Below, in pieces: positions 49,761-60,920 of a stretch of 64,000 nt of DNA. Under the pieces are notes generated by a model. The model ran no database searches. It worked only from the letters and a program-made list of their open reading frames with translations, and had not been told where the DNA came from. The stretch comes from Poecilobothrus nobilitatus (lineage: Eukaryota; Arthropoda; Insecta; Diptera; Dolichopodidae), in assembly GCA_947095535.1 (NCBI GenBank), contig OX352774.1, positions 173,908,200-173,972,199 on the forward strand, written 5' to 3'. The translations under genes were made by a program, and so were the position numbers. Position 1 is the first letter of the stretch, and each line of letters opens with the position of its first letter.

Positions 49761-50639
49761 TCAAAATTAAAAAAAAAAAACAAAATTACATTAAAAAAAA
49801 AAACAATCTTTAGGCTCCATTATCTCAGTAACGGTTGCAAGTAAACCTCCCAATTATAAGGTATTTTTACTTGTTTTGACCTCCTCTATCACTCCTTGAA
49901 GTTGTACTTTCTATTTCTCAAACATCCTAGTTTAACGTTATTCAAGTAACTAGTTACTTCCATAATATCTTATTTTATTTTTCCAGTTAATATAACTTTG
50001 AGTCTTTTAAAGATTTTTAAAATTTTCATATCTAATTGCAGGACACCAAATTTAATTTTCAAATAAGTAAGTAACTACTAAGTTAATTAGCAATTATTAT
50101 CAATTAATTATCTAATAAATAAACTATAGAATTGTTTAATTTTTATGATTTTAAAACAGAAGCGTGCCTTAATTAATAGTTAATAAATAATATTATACGC
50201 ATATTTTTTACATATATAAAAGTGAGATAATTAAATTTTCTTTAAGATCAATTGAAAATCATCTATACTTAATGCAAAAATGCTCCTATTAGGTATTCGT
50301 TTCTTGTTTAAATCAAGAATTAAAATTTTCGAGTTTTTTAATATTTATTTCATATTATCGTCATTATTTACATATTTTCTACTATAAGTATATACTTAAC
50401 TACTTCTAGTTAAATATGATATTATGTAAGTAGTTGACATAATAATTTCATCTTATTCAATTTTTGATTATCCTAATGATATTATTTTGAAAATTTTTGA
50501 ATGTTTTTCCTCCTTTGGGTTGATGGGAATTTTCTAAAAAATACAATGAACTCCGCAGCACTATGTGTGTCAAATTTTTACCCACAAAACCTCATCTGTC
50601 CTCTAAAACCAGTCAAAATGACAATCCATTATTTTTTTT

Positions 50640-51480
50640 GCTAACGTTTGTATAAATGATTTCCCTATAAGGAAATCTGTACTTTGCGCAACTTATATCT
50701 AAAGGTCTCATTCTTTTAAGTCTTGCTGTAGTAATCTGATTTTTTATAAGTAGATCAACTTAACTACATTTTATATGCCGCTCTAGACGAGCTTTATGTT
50801 TTGTGGCATAATTATATCTATTTATTTCATCTGTAACTTTGAAGATTCCTAAATCTGTATGAATATCACTATTACCCAAATACTTACTATGGATCACTTA
50901 CGATATTGCGTAATATTTAATAGTTATGCGTTTTCTTCCAAAATTGAATATCATATAACTAAACATATAGATTTAAAAATACTTACTTGATTGTAATTTA
51001 ACACTTTACTTATTATACTTTTACTTTAAGTATATATCATTTTAAACTTACGAGCTATTTAGGAGGCAAAAATTCTCTCAGTATTTATTATCTAATTCTT
51101 ATGCAATTTTTTCTTTTTTAAGGTATTTTTTCCACCTTAGCTTGACATTTAGTGTCATTCCTCTGTATTTTGCTGTATTTTTCAATTGATATACCTTTAG
51201 ACTATTTAATAGTTTATTTTTGATGGATTTAATGTATAATATTCTATTAGTTAGCAAAATTAAACTGGAAGATATTTAAGTACCTATAGTCTCATTAAGT
51301 TTTATGTTTCATTTATTTGTCCAATAACACATTTTCTCACTTTGCTTTTTGTAATTTTCTTGTAGCTTCGTCAATAATTGATTTTACTGTTAATATTTTA
51401 GTATCGTTACCGAATGTTGCTACTATTATATTTTCTATTTCTGGTATATTACTAAGTATAGGACATAGAAAAGCAATCAA
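50640..51480 (-). pseudogene. Jockey-clade non-LTR reverse transcriptase remnant (3' part of RT)
   Basis: Broken frames on minus give, in order: a catalytic-box region (IPEIENIIVATFGNDTKILT, where FGND replaces the expected F/YADD, then IIDEATRKLQKAK); WTNK-stop-NIKLNETIGT; the post-catalytic NTAKYRGMTLNVKLRWKKYL; and the C-terminal LGNSDIHTDLGIFKVTDEIN then ATKHKARLERHIK and ARLKRMRPLDI. This order is diagnostic of Jockey-like RTs. Several stops, frame shifts and a destroyed first catalytic Asp show it is long dead. The RT N-terminal half was not found. Confidence 0.8.
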
Positions 51481-52828
51481 ATTGAAAAAAAAAGTACATA
51501 CACAACTAAAGTATAAGTACTTAACTATATTGATTACTCTACATTAGAAGTAATAAATATCTAACTATAACTATTTCCGTACTTACTTTTTCAATTACAT
51601 TTTACTACAGGTAAGCACTTATAGTTTTAATAGCATAGTTAATGACTACTATAAATTTTCTTTCTGAAAAGGTTCTATATGATCCCGTATTTGTACAAAT
51701 AAATTAAGTAGTTAGTTACTTAGTTAAAAATTAAAAAAAAATTATATAACTAAGTATTCTCATAAGTATTAAGTTTTAATTACTTAATCACGAATTGTTC
51801 GTTTTGAAATTATGTTGAAATTTCATACTTAAGTATTTATATATTTTTTTCTATATGTAATGGTTCTACAACGTTTTTCTGATTACTGATATCATTTTTC
51901 CCCATAAACTTTCAAAATAATCAGATTTTTTAATACCCTTCTACATTTTTATTACGTTATTAAATGGTTTATTAACACTTAAATTAATTTTGAGTTGTGC
52001 CATTAATTGCTTGTTATCTTATCAAAGGTATTTAAATATTTATTTATTGTTTTTTTTCCATGATTCTATTGAATATTGTTTTGAATGTTTAATATTATGG
52101 TTTTCAATTACTTTCTTATAGGTAATTAATTATTTTAAAGAGTTTTGATCAGATCACTACTAAAAAGAAGAGCTACTTACTTAGGTACTTATAATTCAAA
52201 GACTAATTTTACGCCAAACTATAAACCTTCATCCCTTAAGAATAAATTAAATTAATCTAAATGCAAGGTTATTCTCTATCGATTTTGAATATTTATAGGG
52301 TGTATTTGAGGGATTAAAACGCACAAAAAATTATTCTGTGGGGATGGGTCTATTTCCCTCCGTTCTTGAGATGTATAAGATATGAGTACTTATTTAACTT
52401 TTAATTTCTTAATTTTTAAGATTTTTTAAATTGTTCAAAATTTTTGTCCTTATTTTTTCCTCAAATACTTAAGTATATATCAAATATCATAAAATATGGA
52501 ATAAAACTGTTTTAAACAAAATTAAAGATATTTTTTAAAATAATTGAAAAATGTCAAAACAATGACACCTTAGTAAAATGTTTAAGGGTGAAAATTTGAA
52601 ACGAATAAAAAATTTGGCTTTATATTAAATTTTTTTTTTTCGTTTAAATGCTCATCACTTTTGAATGAAAAGTAAGTAAGTAACTATTTGAAATATGGGA
52701 AGACATTGTTTGGAATTCTGAAGTTCAAAGATTTTTGATGGTATTCAAATTTATTAAACGGTATTTCAAATTTAAACAACTAAGTAAGTAAGTAGTTAGC
52801 GTAGTTTTTGAGATATACTTACTTACTT

Positions 52829-52909
52829 AAACACACCTTATAAATATTCAGGACCAATAATTTTAAAATTTTACCTATACAAATCAAGTATCAAAAATGC
52901 TGCTCATAT
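52829..52909 (+). repeat. 81-bp direct repeat, copy 1
   Basis: Identical to 53,427-53,507 over 81 bp. The pair flanks the LINE fragment at 52,910-53,426. Confidence 0.95.
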
Positions 52910-53099
52910 ACTTACTTAAGCAAATTAAATTTACACTTTAGACCCATTACTCGAGGGAATTAAATATCCCTTTATAGAAAATTTTTTTGTTTGTTTTGGT
53001 CCCCCGGGGTTAGGTTAGGTTAAGGTGGCTGCCAAAAAGGTACACTTATACCGTATTTGGTCCATTGTGATACCACATGAAGCTTTTCTATCCCACTCG

Positions 53100-53426
53100 T
53101 TAAAACCAATTTGAGCTTTTTGCAAAGCGAAGAATACTCTTCACATTTTTACCTGCCAGATCGCTAAGGCTGTCGAAGAGATATTGCTCCAAATAAGTAT
53201 TCCTTCTTGCCGACAAGGCCGGGCATGTGCAAAGGAGATGGAGAGTAGTTTCCTCCTCTTCTTCATCCTTGCAGGCTCTACAATAGTCGTTTGCGGATAA
53301 GTCAAGTCTTCTGGCATGCTTCCCTATTAGACAGTAACCGGTGATTATACCCATTGTCATTCCAATGTCTGCCCTTTTGAGAGAAAGCACATCATTGGGT
53401 CGTCTTAAATCGGGTTTGGGCCACCC
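53100..53426 (-). pseudogene. LINE RNase-H-region / ORF2 C-terminal fragment
   Basis: An open minus frame of about 109 residues contains LSLKRADIGMTMGIITGYCL, a basic stretch KHARRLDLS, a Cys pair in DYCRACKDEE, and TTLHLLCTCPALSARR. This is the conserved ORF2 C-terminus of R1/I/Jockey-like elements ('...LxLxRxxxRxxxGxxTGHC...CRxCxxExExxxHxLCxCPAL'). It is intact as a frame but only a 3' scrap. Upstream sequence is cut off exactly at the 81-bp repeat. Downstream UTR-like sequence runs to about 52,990, ending near poly(T) and two TTAGG units. Confidence 0.8.
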
Positions 53427-53507
53427 AAACACACCTTATAAATATTCAGGACCAATAATTTTAAAATTTTACCTATACAAATCAAGTATCAAAAATGCTG
53501 CTCATAT
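53427..53507 (+). repeat. 81-bp direct repeat, copy 2
   Basis: Exact duplicate of 52,829-52,909. Its left edge coincides with the 5' (truncated) end of the LINE fragment. Confidence 0.95.
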
Positions 53508-54177
53508 TATTTTAAATTGAATCTAACTCAAACAGTGCTTATTTACTTTACTTGCTTTTTAAATTTGTATATAAAATAAGGTACTTTAGTATTTTATAAC
53601 CAATGTTATAAGTTGATCGTCATCATATCAATATAAATGAATCTTTTATTCGAAGAAATAATTTTAATTCTCAGTTAACCTTTTTTATATACATGATACC
53701 CATTGTTAAAAGGTCTTATAATTATTTGTTATACCTAATAATATTTGTGGTAACTGAATGCATTTGTAAAACAATTTTATAATTTTTTACTAGATTTAAT
53801 GGCAAAATTTTATATAACCACTTAATTTATATATTTAATTTCTTCTGTGATATATAGTTATACATTTTTTATAACTATGTATTCTGTAAACTTAAAAGTA
53901 AATTTATTTTTTATTAACCCATATTTGTATGTCTGACCTGGGTTTAATTTTGGACAATACTTAAAGGTTGGATTTTAAAAATCACTTACTTACTTAGTTA
54001 AAATTTTACTGTTAACAAGGCTTACTTAATCCTTATAGTTAAATTATAATGTTTGTCAAAAGAAGTTTCTGACCTATATATTACTAAACATCTTTTCTCT
54101 ACTGATATTAGACAAATTTTTGAACACACAAGTTAAGTTTGATCAATTTACGGTGATATAAATATGTATCTCTTGTA

Positions 54178-54430
54178 TTGAATCAGTCCAAAAAAAAATT
54201 GATTGATTTGAAAAAAGCATTTGATTGTGTCGACCATAATGTTCTTCTTTTAAAGCTTTCTAATGCAGTTCTTTCTTTCCAGTTTGATTTAAATAAATTT
54301 GGCCTTTTTAAATCTTATTTCTCAAAAAGAATGCAAAAAGTGAGTGTAAGGGATGAACTTAGTAGTAAATAGCAAAATAAATAAAGGAGTTCCGCAGGGA
54401 TCAATTATAGATCATACTCACATATATTTG
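54178..54430 (+). pseudogene. non-LTR reverse transcriptase fragment (RT domains 2-4)
   Basis: The frame from 54,178 reads KKLIDLKKAFDCVDHNVLLL then LSNAVLSFQFDLNKFGLFKS, YFSKRMQKVSVRDELSSK. A +1 frame overlapping its end gives INKGVPQGSII. 'DLKKAFDxVDHxxLLxKL' and 'GVPQGS' are hallmark RT motifs with correct order and spacing. The frame shift and the abrupt loss of homology after PQGSI show a dead fragment. It is on the opposite strand from the 50.6-51.5 kb remnant and is therefore a separate insertion. Confidence 0.8.
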
Positions 54431-56384
54431 ACAAAATCAAATCTATTTCAATTTTATTCTATTTCAATTTATTTATTTGTTTGTTCATTTGATTCCTTTT
54501 TGAAAAACGAATACGAAATAATTCTGTTACATATACATATGTACCTACATAGCATTTTTTTCTGAATTTTTCTGCACACCTTAAAAAGTACACAAATTTA
54601 CATCTGTAGCGGAAACTAAAAGTAATATATTAACTAATTTAACTACCGAATAAACGGACGACAGGTAAGTAATATACTGTATATGTAGGCTTATACTTAA
54701 CTATTAAATTAATTTACAAAGCTATAAAATAATACACTTATATTTATACTAAAAAAAATTTAATTTTGATTTCCTTCTTTGAGCTCTTTACGTCTTTTCT
54801 TTCAATCAAAATATCAAAATAACAGTTAATCAACATACCTATATATACAGGTATATGTACCTATACATAGTGATTACAGTAATCAAGTTAAGTTAAAATA
54901 ATTATAAGCTTTCCTCTTTATTATAAGTAAATTTTTTTTTTTATATTTTTTTTTTATCCCCTTCATTATTGATTGATTATAAACAATCATTATTTACCTG
55001 ATGTAGTATAATAACTAACGGTTCTTATTGTATATTGTGTGGATTAAATCAACTATCAACCACATAATATTATTATCTCTGATGTTTATATTAGCATGTG
55101 GTATAGTCATAGCAGAAAACATATTTTTATTTTTTTTTTGTTTTTTAGTTTTTGCTTTAAATAACAAGAAAGTTGTTTTAGTAAATTTTTGCACGGTATG
55201 TTTTAGAAGGTTAACTACTATTAGTTTAGAGAGTGAATAAATGAGCAAATTAGTATATGAAAACTTCTTAGGAAAGTCGTTTTTTTAATACAAAGTTTAA
55301 AATAGTTATACATACCTAATAATATATGCTCATTTCTATTGATTAACTAACTATATTAAAATGAACAAATTATTTTATTTTATTTATAATATCATGTATG
55401 ATTAAAAATCAAGGATTTTTTATTGTTTTTAGTAAACGTATGATTCATATAATACCGGTAGTTATTAATTTTTTTAAAAAAAAAATTATTAAAAATAAAT
55501 TTTGAAAAATTAAAGATACTTAACTGAATTTAACTAACTAATAAGTTATTGACAATAAATATAAAACTTATGTTATGATCATATGAAATATGTCTTATGA
55601 CAATATGAAACTTATGTACAGTTATATTATGATTTCGCGATATTACGCAATTTAATAAGTATAAACTTTTATATTACAAAATAATTTTTTTGATTATAGT
55701 TTGACTAAACTAAATAGATATGTTTTTAAAATAAATCATTTTTCAAAGTGATTTGATGACTTACTTATTAGAAAACTTGTTTTTTGTTTCTAGCGAGAGT
55801 AATTGTGAATCATCGAAATACACGGGGAGTGGAGCGGGGTTGACTTCTATATGAATATGTGGTATTTTAAACTCACTAAATACCATCTTGCTTTTATAAC
55901 CAAATAATAAATTAAATATATTTCCTTTAGTACTGTTGTACTCTTTGGTTAATGCACTGCTACTATTAATTAGGAGATTAAGTGGGTCATTCTAAAAAAA
56001 TGTATATTTTCTTGTCCCAGCAAAATACACTAAGATTTAACTAATTTTTAATACCTTAAAATACTAATAAAATATGATAAAATATAGAATATTATATTTA
56101 CTTATACATCAATCAGTAAAAAATTTATTTTTGTTTGATTTAAATTGATTTTGTCAAGTTTTCTAGTAGAAAATCAACAAAAAGTCCTTGTCCCAACTCA
56201 TTATTTCCAAAATTGACGTTCAGTTTTGAAATACTTTTCCTCAGAAACATAATATTTTTTTGCATAAAATATAATTTCAAATATTTAATTTTTCATTTTT
56301 ATCAATCTAATAAAATCTTCTCAATCTTCTAAAATTTATTTTTATAGTGAAATTTTGATAAAACATATCTGTCCCAACTTTTTT

Positions 56385-56797
56385 CCCCTGCATTACCGGC
56401 GCCATGTTACTTCAGAAAAAATTCGTTAAATTACGGCTATTTTTTTTGTTGTAGTATAAATAAGTAATTGTAACACTTGTTTATTCATGTTTAGTAAAAA
56501 TTGAAGTGTGCTTCAGTGAACGTTTAAAATTTAATAGAGTAAGAAACATAAATTTTTAGTCGTGTTTTTTGAAAAGTTGCCCTACGTTACCGAAATAATA
56601 AGCTATATATTATACTAAATTAAATTAGATATTTAAAAAGAATTAGTAAAAGCAAAAAGATATTGATTATTTTTAATTTTGATCTAATAATTAAAAAAGC
56701 TTGGCCAAAAAATGTATTTTACAAATATTTTTTCCCCTGCGTTACTTTCCACTTCGTTACCATGTTGTTAGTAACGCAGGGGAAGTAACGTAGGGGA
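56385..56797. repeat. cluster of CCCCTRCGTTAC-like motifs (left cluster)
   Basis: Copies at about 56,385 (CCCCTGCATTACC), 56,580 (CCCTACGTTACC), 56,734 (CCCCTGCGTTAC), 56,750 (CACTTCGTTACC), and inverted at 56,771 (GTAACGCAGGGG) and 56,785 (GTAACGTAGGGG). They recur in the right half of the element at about 57,869-57,920. Confidence 0.75.
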
Positions 56798-56848
56798 CTC
56801 ATATAGAACAACCAAACTATATAAATTTTTTTCAAGTTACAATTAGCT

Positions 56849-57043
56849 ATGCCTTTAAAAACTGCTGAAAAACAAAGAAGGTAGAGGGAAAAAGTAAAGC
56901 AGAATACAGAAGAATTTGAAGAAACAAAAAAGAAGGCTAAGAGAAGGTATCACAAAAACAAGGAACTAATCAATGAAATGTCAAAGAACTCAAAGGAAAA
57001 CTAGAAAGGAATGGCGCAAAAAGAAACAAGAAAGAAAATTAAG
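56849..57043 (+). pseudogene. degenerate basic ORF of the TIR element
   Basis: Reads MPLKTAEKQRR, stop, REKVKQNTEEFEETKKKAKR, RYHKNKELINEMSKNSKEN, stop, KGMAQKETRKKIK, then a GTAGGC that could be a donor. The pattern 'MPxxxAEkQRxYRekxkxNxExyEExKxKxxxRYhKxKkLIxxMSxxEqxxxR' is a recurrent highly basic N-terminal region of TE-linked insect proteins. That comparison is from memory of the pattern and is not a database hit. Two in-frame stops make it a pseudogene. Confidence 0.55.
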
Positions 57044-57364
57044 GTAGGCGCTTTGCGTGATGGAGTTTCCCTCAAAATTTCAAGTTTGGAAATAACGTAA
57101 TATCAAGTAACTTAAACCGTCTCTCTTTAACTTAAACCGTTTGGAAGATTTAAAGATAAAAAATTTTGCAATAATTGAGTTTTGCATAACGGTAAATTAC
57201 GACACCATATGGCAAAAGTATATGTTTATTATACTATATATATATACTGTATTATTATTATATATGTTTGGAAAGCTAATGCTGTTATCGTATGGTGTTT
57301 TTAGATTTAAGAAATACCTTATAGAACTTGTGTTATAACACTTTAAATATAGGGTTTGTGTCGA

Positions 57365-57805
57365 ACTTTGGGGGACTCTAGCTCCGTAACGGGAAGAATT
57401 GCATAAAAAAATTGTTCCATAAAATTAATTTTTTTTGCGATATTTGCAGCTAAAATTTCGTTGCTCTACTTCAAACGATGTAGAACTTTTGAAAAATTTA
57501 TTTGAAAAATGTGGAGATTAGAAAGTTCGTTTTTCGAGAGCTACCCGAAATTTTGGTCGGATATCAACCAAAAAAAATAGGAAACCTACAAATTGATCCA
57601 ATAATATATTGTGCTAATTGCAAGAGTCTAGTCTAGTTCTTAGTTTTTGAGTTATTGTGCTGACGGGCGGGCAAAGCTTAATCGACTCAGTATTTGATTC
57701 TGATCCGAACCATACCTTTGAAGGTATATCTAGCTTGCTTATTTCGAGATGTTACAAATGGAGGATCACTTTTATTATACCCGATATTATCGTAAGGGTA
57801 TAAAA
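57365..57805 (+). repeat. Helentron-like repeat inserted in the TIR element
   Basis: Blocks in order: CTCTAGCTCCGTAACGG, GTCTAGTTCTTAGTTTTTGAG, GACGGGCGGGC, TTAATCGACTCAG, GATTCTGATCCGAACC, GAGATGTTACAAATGGAGGA, TTATTATACCCG then TAAGGGTATAAAAA. The TATACCC...GGGTATA subterminal pair and the 'GACGG...TCGACTC' block resemble the widely known DINE-1/Helentron terminus of Drosophila. It carries no coding capacity. Confidence 0.65.
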
Positions 57806-59029
57806 ATACAGAACGATGGAATATTTTATAAATTTGAACAGCCGATTGATGTTAAAGAAAAATAAAATTCCCCTTCGTTACTATTTATCCCCTGCGTTAC
57901 CAATTTTCTCCTACGTTACACTGCAAATTTTTATGTATATTTCCAAAACCTTCAATTTTTTTATAAAACGTTCTTAGAATTATTTTAAATTTGATTCATT
58001 TACAATTAGAAAATGAAAAAATTAAAAAGATAAACCTTTTTTCAGCAAAATTATTTAAAAAATAAAAAAATAAAATGATAATAATGTGATTTAATATGAA
58101 TTAAAAGTAAATTTTAAGTATTTTTTTTTATTTTGACATGAAGTTCCTATTTTAGTTAATTTTTATTGTTATAAATGAATAAACATTTTTATTTAAATTG
58201 AAGACTTTGTTTAATTTTTCATATTTTATTTTGGTAACGCAGTGGAAGTTTGAAACGATTTGGAAGATGAAATATGCAAAATTTTAGTAAAAATATTTTA
58301 AAATTCATCCGGCCAAACTAAACTACGATATTGATAACAAATTTACCTTTAAAATAAATTTAGTTTGAAGACTCAATTCAAACAAAAAAAAAATTTAATT
58401 TTAATTTTCAAATATATACATTTTTTTAGAATGACCCAAGTAACTTTCGTTTGTAATCTACCACAATTTATTAATAGCATTTTTGTTAATCCCAATTATT
58501 TTGAATGCCAACCTGCAAGCTCTAGTTAGAACAAACACTCCTAGTGTGCTTCTATAATATAGATATCTAAGTTTTAAACTTTTTATTGTTACTTTACAAT
58601 CCATTTTCAACTGACATAAATCGAAATTAATGATCAATGATCTTATGATTTTGAATGTACTAAAGTAAGTAGTTAATTAACTTTAAACATACATTTTAAA
58701 ATTAATTTACGTTATAATTCTTAATTACTTACTTACGCATAAAAACATTTTTAAACATTATCAATTTATGTCAAGGTTTTTTTAAGTTATATATGTAATA
58801 ATCCCATATGTATGAAATGATACAATATTTAATTTACTTTTATAGAAAAAAACGAAGAAGAGTGTAGAATTCTATTTATGTCAACAGTAAGATACCCGTA
58901 TGAACATAATACATGATGTTTTCATAAAACTTGATAAACTTTTACAAAATTATCAGATGTTTTACTTAATTAAGAACTGAGATATATTTTGTATATTTTG
59001 AAGTTGTTTGAAAACTATACTTCAATTTG

Positions 59030-59515
59030 TTGGCCCGAATCAACCTCATTTAAAATAAGTTATTGCTATAAAACTTGATCATCTTTTATAAGATGTCGGA
59101 TGTTTAGCTTAGTTAAGTATCAAGATATGAAGGCTATACCAGAACCTGCTGATCTAGTGCAATCAAATTTTACAGAAGTTGTTGGCATGCAACATAATAT
59201 CTTTTCAGAAAATTTCGCCTCGCTTACTTCAACAGAGACTGAATTATTTTTATATAAAAAAAGAAGTTGTATGGTAGCTACTCCAACCCGATGGAATAGC
59301 GAATTTGTCGAAATAACGAAACTATAACAATTTTACAAAAATGATATAGTAAAAATTTCAAAATTCTAGCATCTTTATTTTTTAGTGATCTTGCCGACAG
59401 GCGGACATCTGAAAATTCGATCCATACCCTTGAGCCTATATCTAAGTTGACGCCTTAACGATGTCACAAACGTAATGGCAAATTTATTATACCCTTGAAT
59501 TATGATTATACAGGT
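59030..59515 (+). repeat. Helentron-like element with tandem units
   Basis: Parallels the inverted 18-kb copy: unit blocks AATCAAATTTTACAGAAGTT and ACAGAGACTGAATTATTTTT, then AAGAAGTTGTATGGTAGCTA. The terminal block follows at about 59,395-59,510 (GCCGACAGGCGGACATC, GATCCATACCC, GATGTCACAAACGTAATGG, TTATTATACCCTTG). About two tandem units are visible. Confidence 0.7.
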
Positions 59516-59902
59516 AAAAATGTATAGCTGATTTGATTAAAATCATATTTAAAAAATTCATTTTGACATTTCCGCAATTTAGTTTAATGTTAAGAAAAAT
59601 TGACATTTTTTTCAACTAATAAATGATAATGCGGTGATTTTATATAAGAAGACTATATTTAGACATGGTAAATAAATAATTACTTATTTATGGTAAATTG
59701 GTTTATTTTTTTTTATTTAAAAATAATTAAGTTAGTATTTAATTGAAAAAAAAACTATTAATTAAGTAAGTTGTCTTTTCATGTTTCTTAAACCATGAAA
59801 ACCAAATTAATTGTTCTTAATTTTGATTTAATTGATTTGAGGAAATCAACATTAGAATCAGTTTTATGTATTTTTAATTAATTTTTTTTTTTTTTGATTT
59901 TG

Positions 59903-59942
59903 ATAAGATGTTAACAAACCGATTATTTTTACTCATTTCCTT
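59903..59942 (+). repeat. 40-bp exact duplication, copy 1
   Basis: Starts ATAAGATGTTAACAAACCGA. Identical to 62,431-62,470 in the same orientation. Confidence 0.95.
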
Positions 59943-60399
59943 CTAAGTATATTGAAATTGAAAAAAATATTAAATTTGTATAAGAAATAGTAAACTGTTT
60001 GTTTTACTTTAAAATGTCAATTAGTAAGAAATTTTTGTTATGTGAACAACTTTTCTGACTTCAATTGAACGTGTGATTGATTTTAAGATTCTTTTGAATT
60101 ATTCAACATAGTCAAAATTTAGAACTTCTTTAAGATTTTTTTTTTTTTAAGTGTAATTAAGTGACAACTTGTCAATATTTGTCAATTTAGATGCGTAAAC
60201 ATCTGTAATTCAATTTTTTGACAAATTGCATAACTATTATATAAGTAACTAATTGATTTTCTTGTGAATTCCGTTTTCATCCAGTTTATTTTGGTTACAA
60301 AAATATTTATATATATGCTAGATTTTGCATTAGGGGGAATGAAAAAAACGTATAACGGTGATCTTGTAACCAACTCGCAAATTAGATTAAGGTTAACTA

Positions 60400-60920
60400 A
60401 ATAGTTAGGTAACCGGAATGAAATAATCCCGCAAATATACCGCTGTTATTTCATTTTTCTGCGGTGTTATATATTTTAATAACATATTTTAATTTCCTTA
60501 TTTTTACACAATACTATATAGAAATTTGGCCAGTAAAAAATGTATGGAGTTTCTAATTGAAACTCTAATTAAACTCTAAAATTTAGTTTTATTTTTATTA
60601 TAAATTTTTGTTTTAGTGCATTTCTCTGTCACATAAATGTGAACGGGAAAGTACACAGCCTTTCCTTTTCAGGCGTGGCTGTAAATGACGTAAGGGGGGA
60701 TAACTCTTACGATGTGTGTGGTATTCGAACCCACACTCCATCGGTGTTTACAGCGTATTTTATACGCTCATACCCACTAGGCTACCGAGGCCTCATTTAG
60801 TTTTATTTAATTTAATTTTAGCAAAAAATATTTTGGCGGAATTATTTTATTTTAAAATTGCAGAATGAAATAAAGTGGTAATAAAATAAGGACGACAAAC
60901 AAAAAATGAAATTTGCCAGT
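60400..60920. repeat. remnant of the fold-back element family, split by a SINE
   Basis: GAATGAAATAATCCCGC, TTATTTCATTTTTCTGCGG (about 60,418-60,465) and GAATGAAATAAAGTGGTAAT (about 60,864-60,884) resemble the GAAATAA/TTATTTC arrays of the 23.4-24.6 kb element. The SINE at 60,595-60,794 lies between the two parts. Fragmentary. Confidence 0.4.
60595..60794 (-). repeat. tRNA-derived SINE, full length, with 14-bp target duplication (minus)
   Basis: On minus: GAGGCCTCGGTAGCCTAGTG head with A box TAGCCTAGTGGGTATGAG, B box GGTTCGAATACC (one change), the CGTAAGAG...CCCCCCTTACG stem, then the body GGCGTGGCTGTAAATG complement through GTGACAGAGAAATGCAC and an A-rich tail. Exact duplications ATTTAGTTTTATTT at 60,581-60,594 and 60,795-60,808 flank it. 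It has the best-preserved head of this family. Confidence 0.88.

Larger units (their letters stand above)
55984..58437 (+). mobile_element. 2.45-kb TIR DNA transposon, unassigned superfamily
   Basis: The ends are perfect 24-bp inverted repeats starting GGGTCATTCTAAAAAAATGT (55,984-56,007 and inverted 58,414-58,437). They are flanked by an exact 4-bp duplication AAGT (55,980-55,983 and 58,438-58,441). Inside are a degenerate basic ORF (56,849) and repeated CCCCTRCGTTAC-type motifs on both strands. A Helentron-like repeat is inserted at about 57.37-57.80 kb, so the original element was about 2 kb. No transposase catalytic motif is recognisable, so this copy is non-autonomous or decayed. Four-bp duplications occur in a few superfamilies; I cannot choose among them. 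Confidence 0.8.

Noticed and set aside
51317..51547. 76-codon plus-strand frame
   Set aside because: It is the antisense of the Jockey RT remnant.
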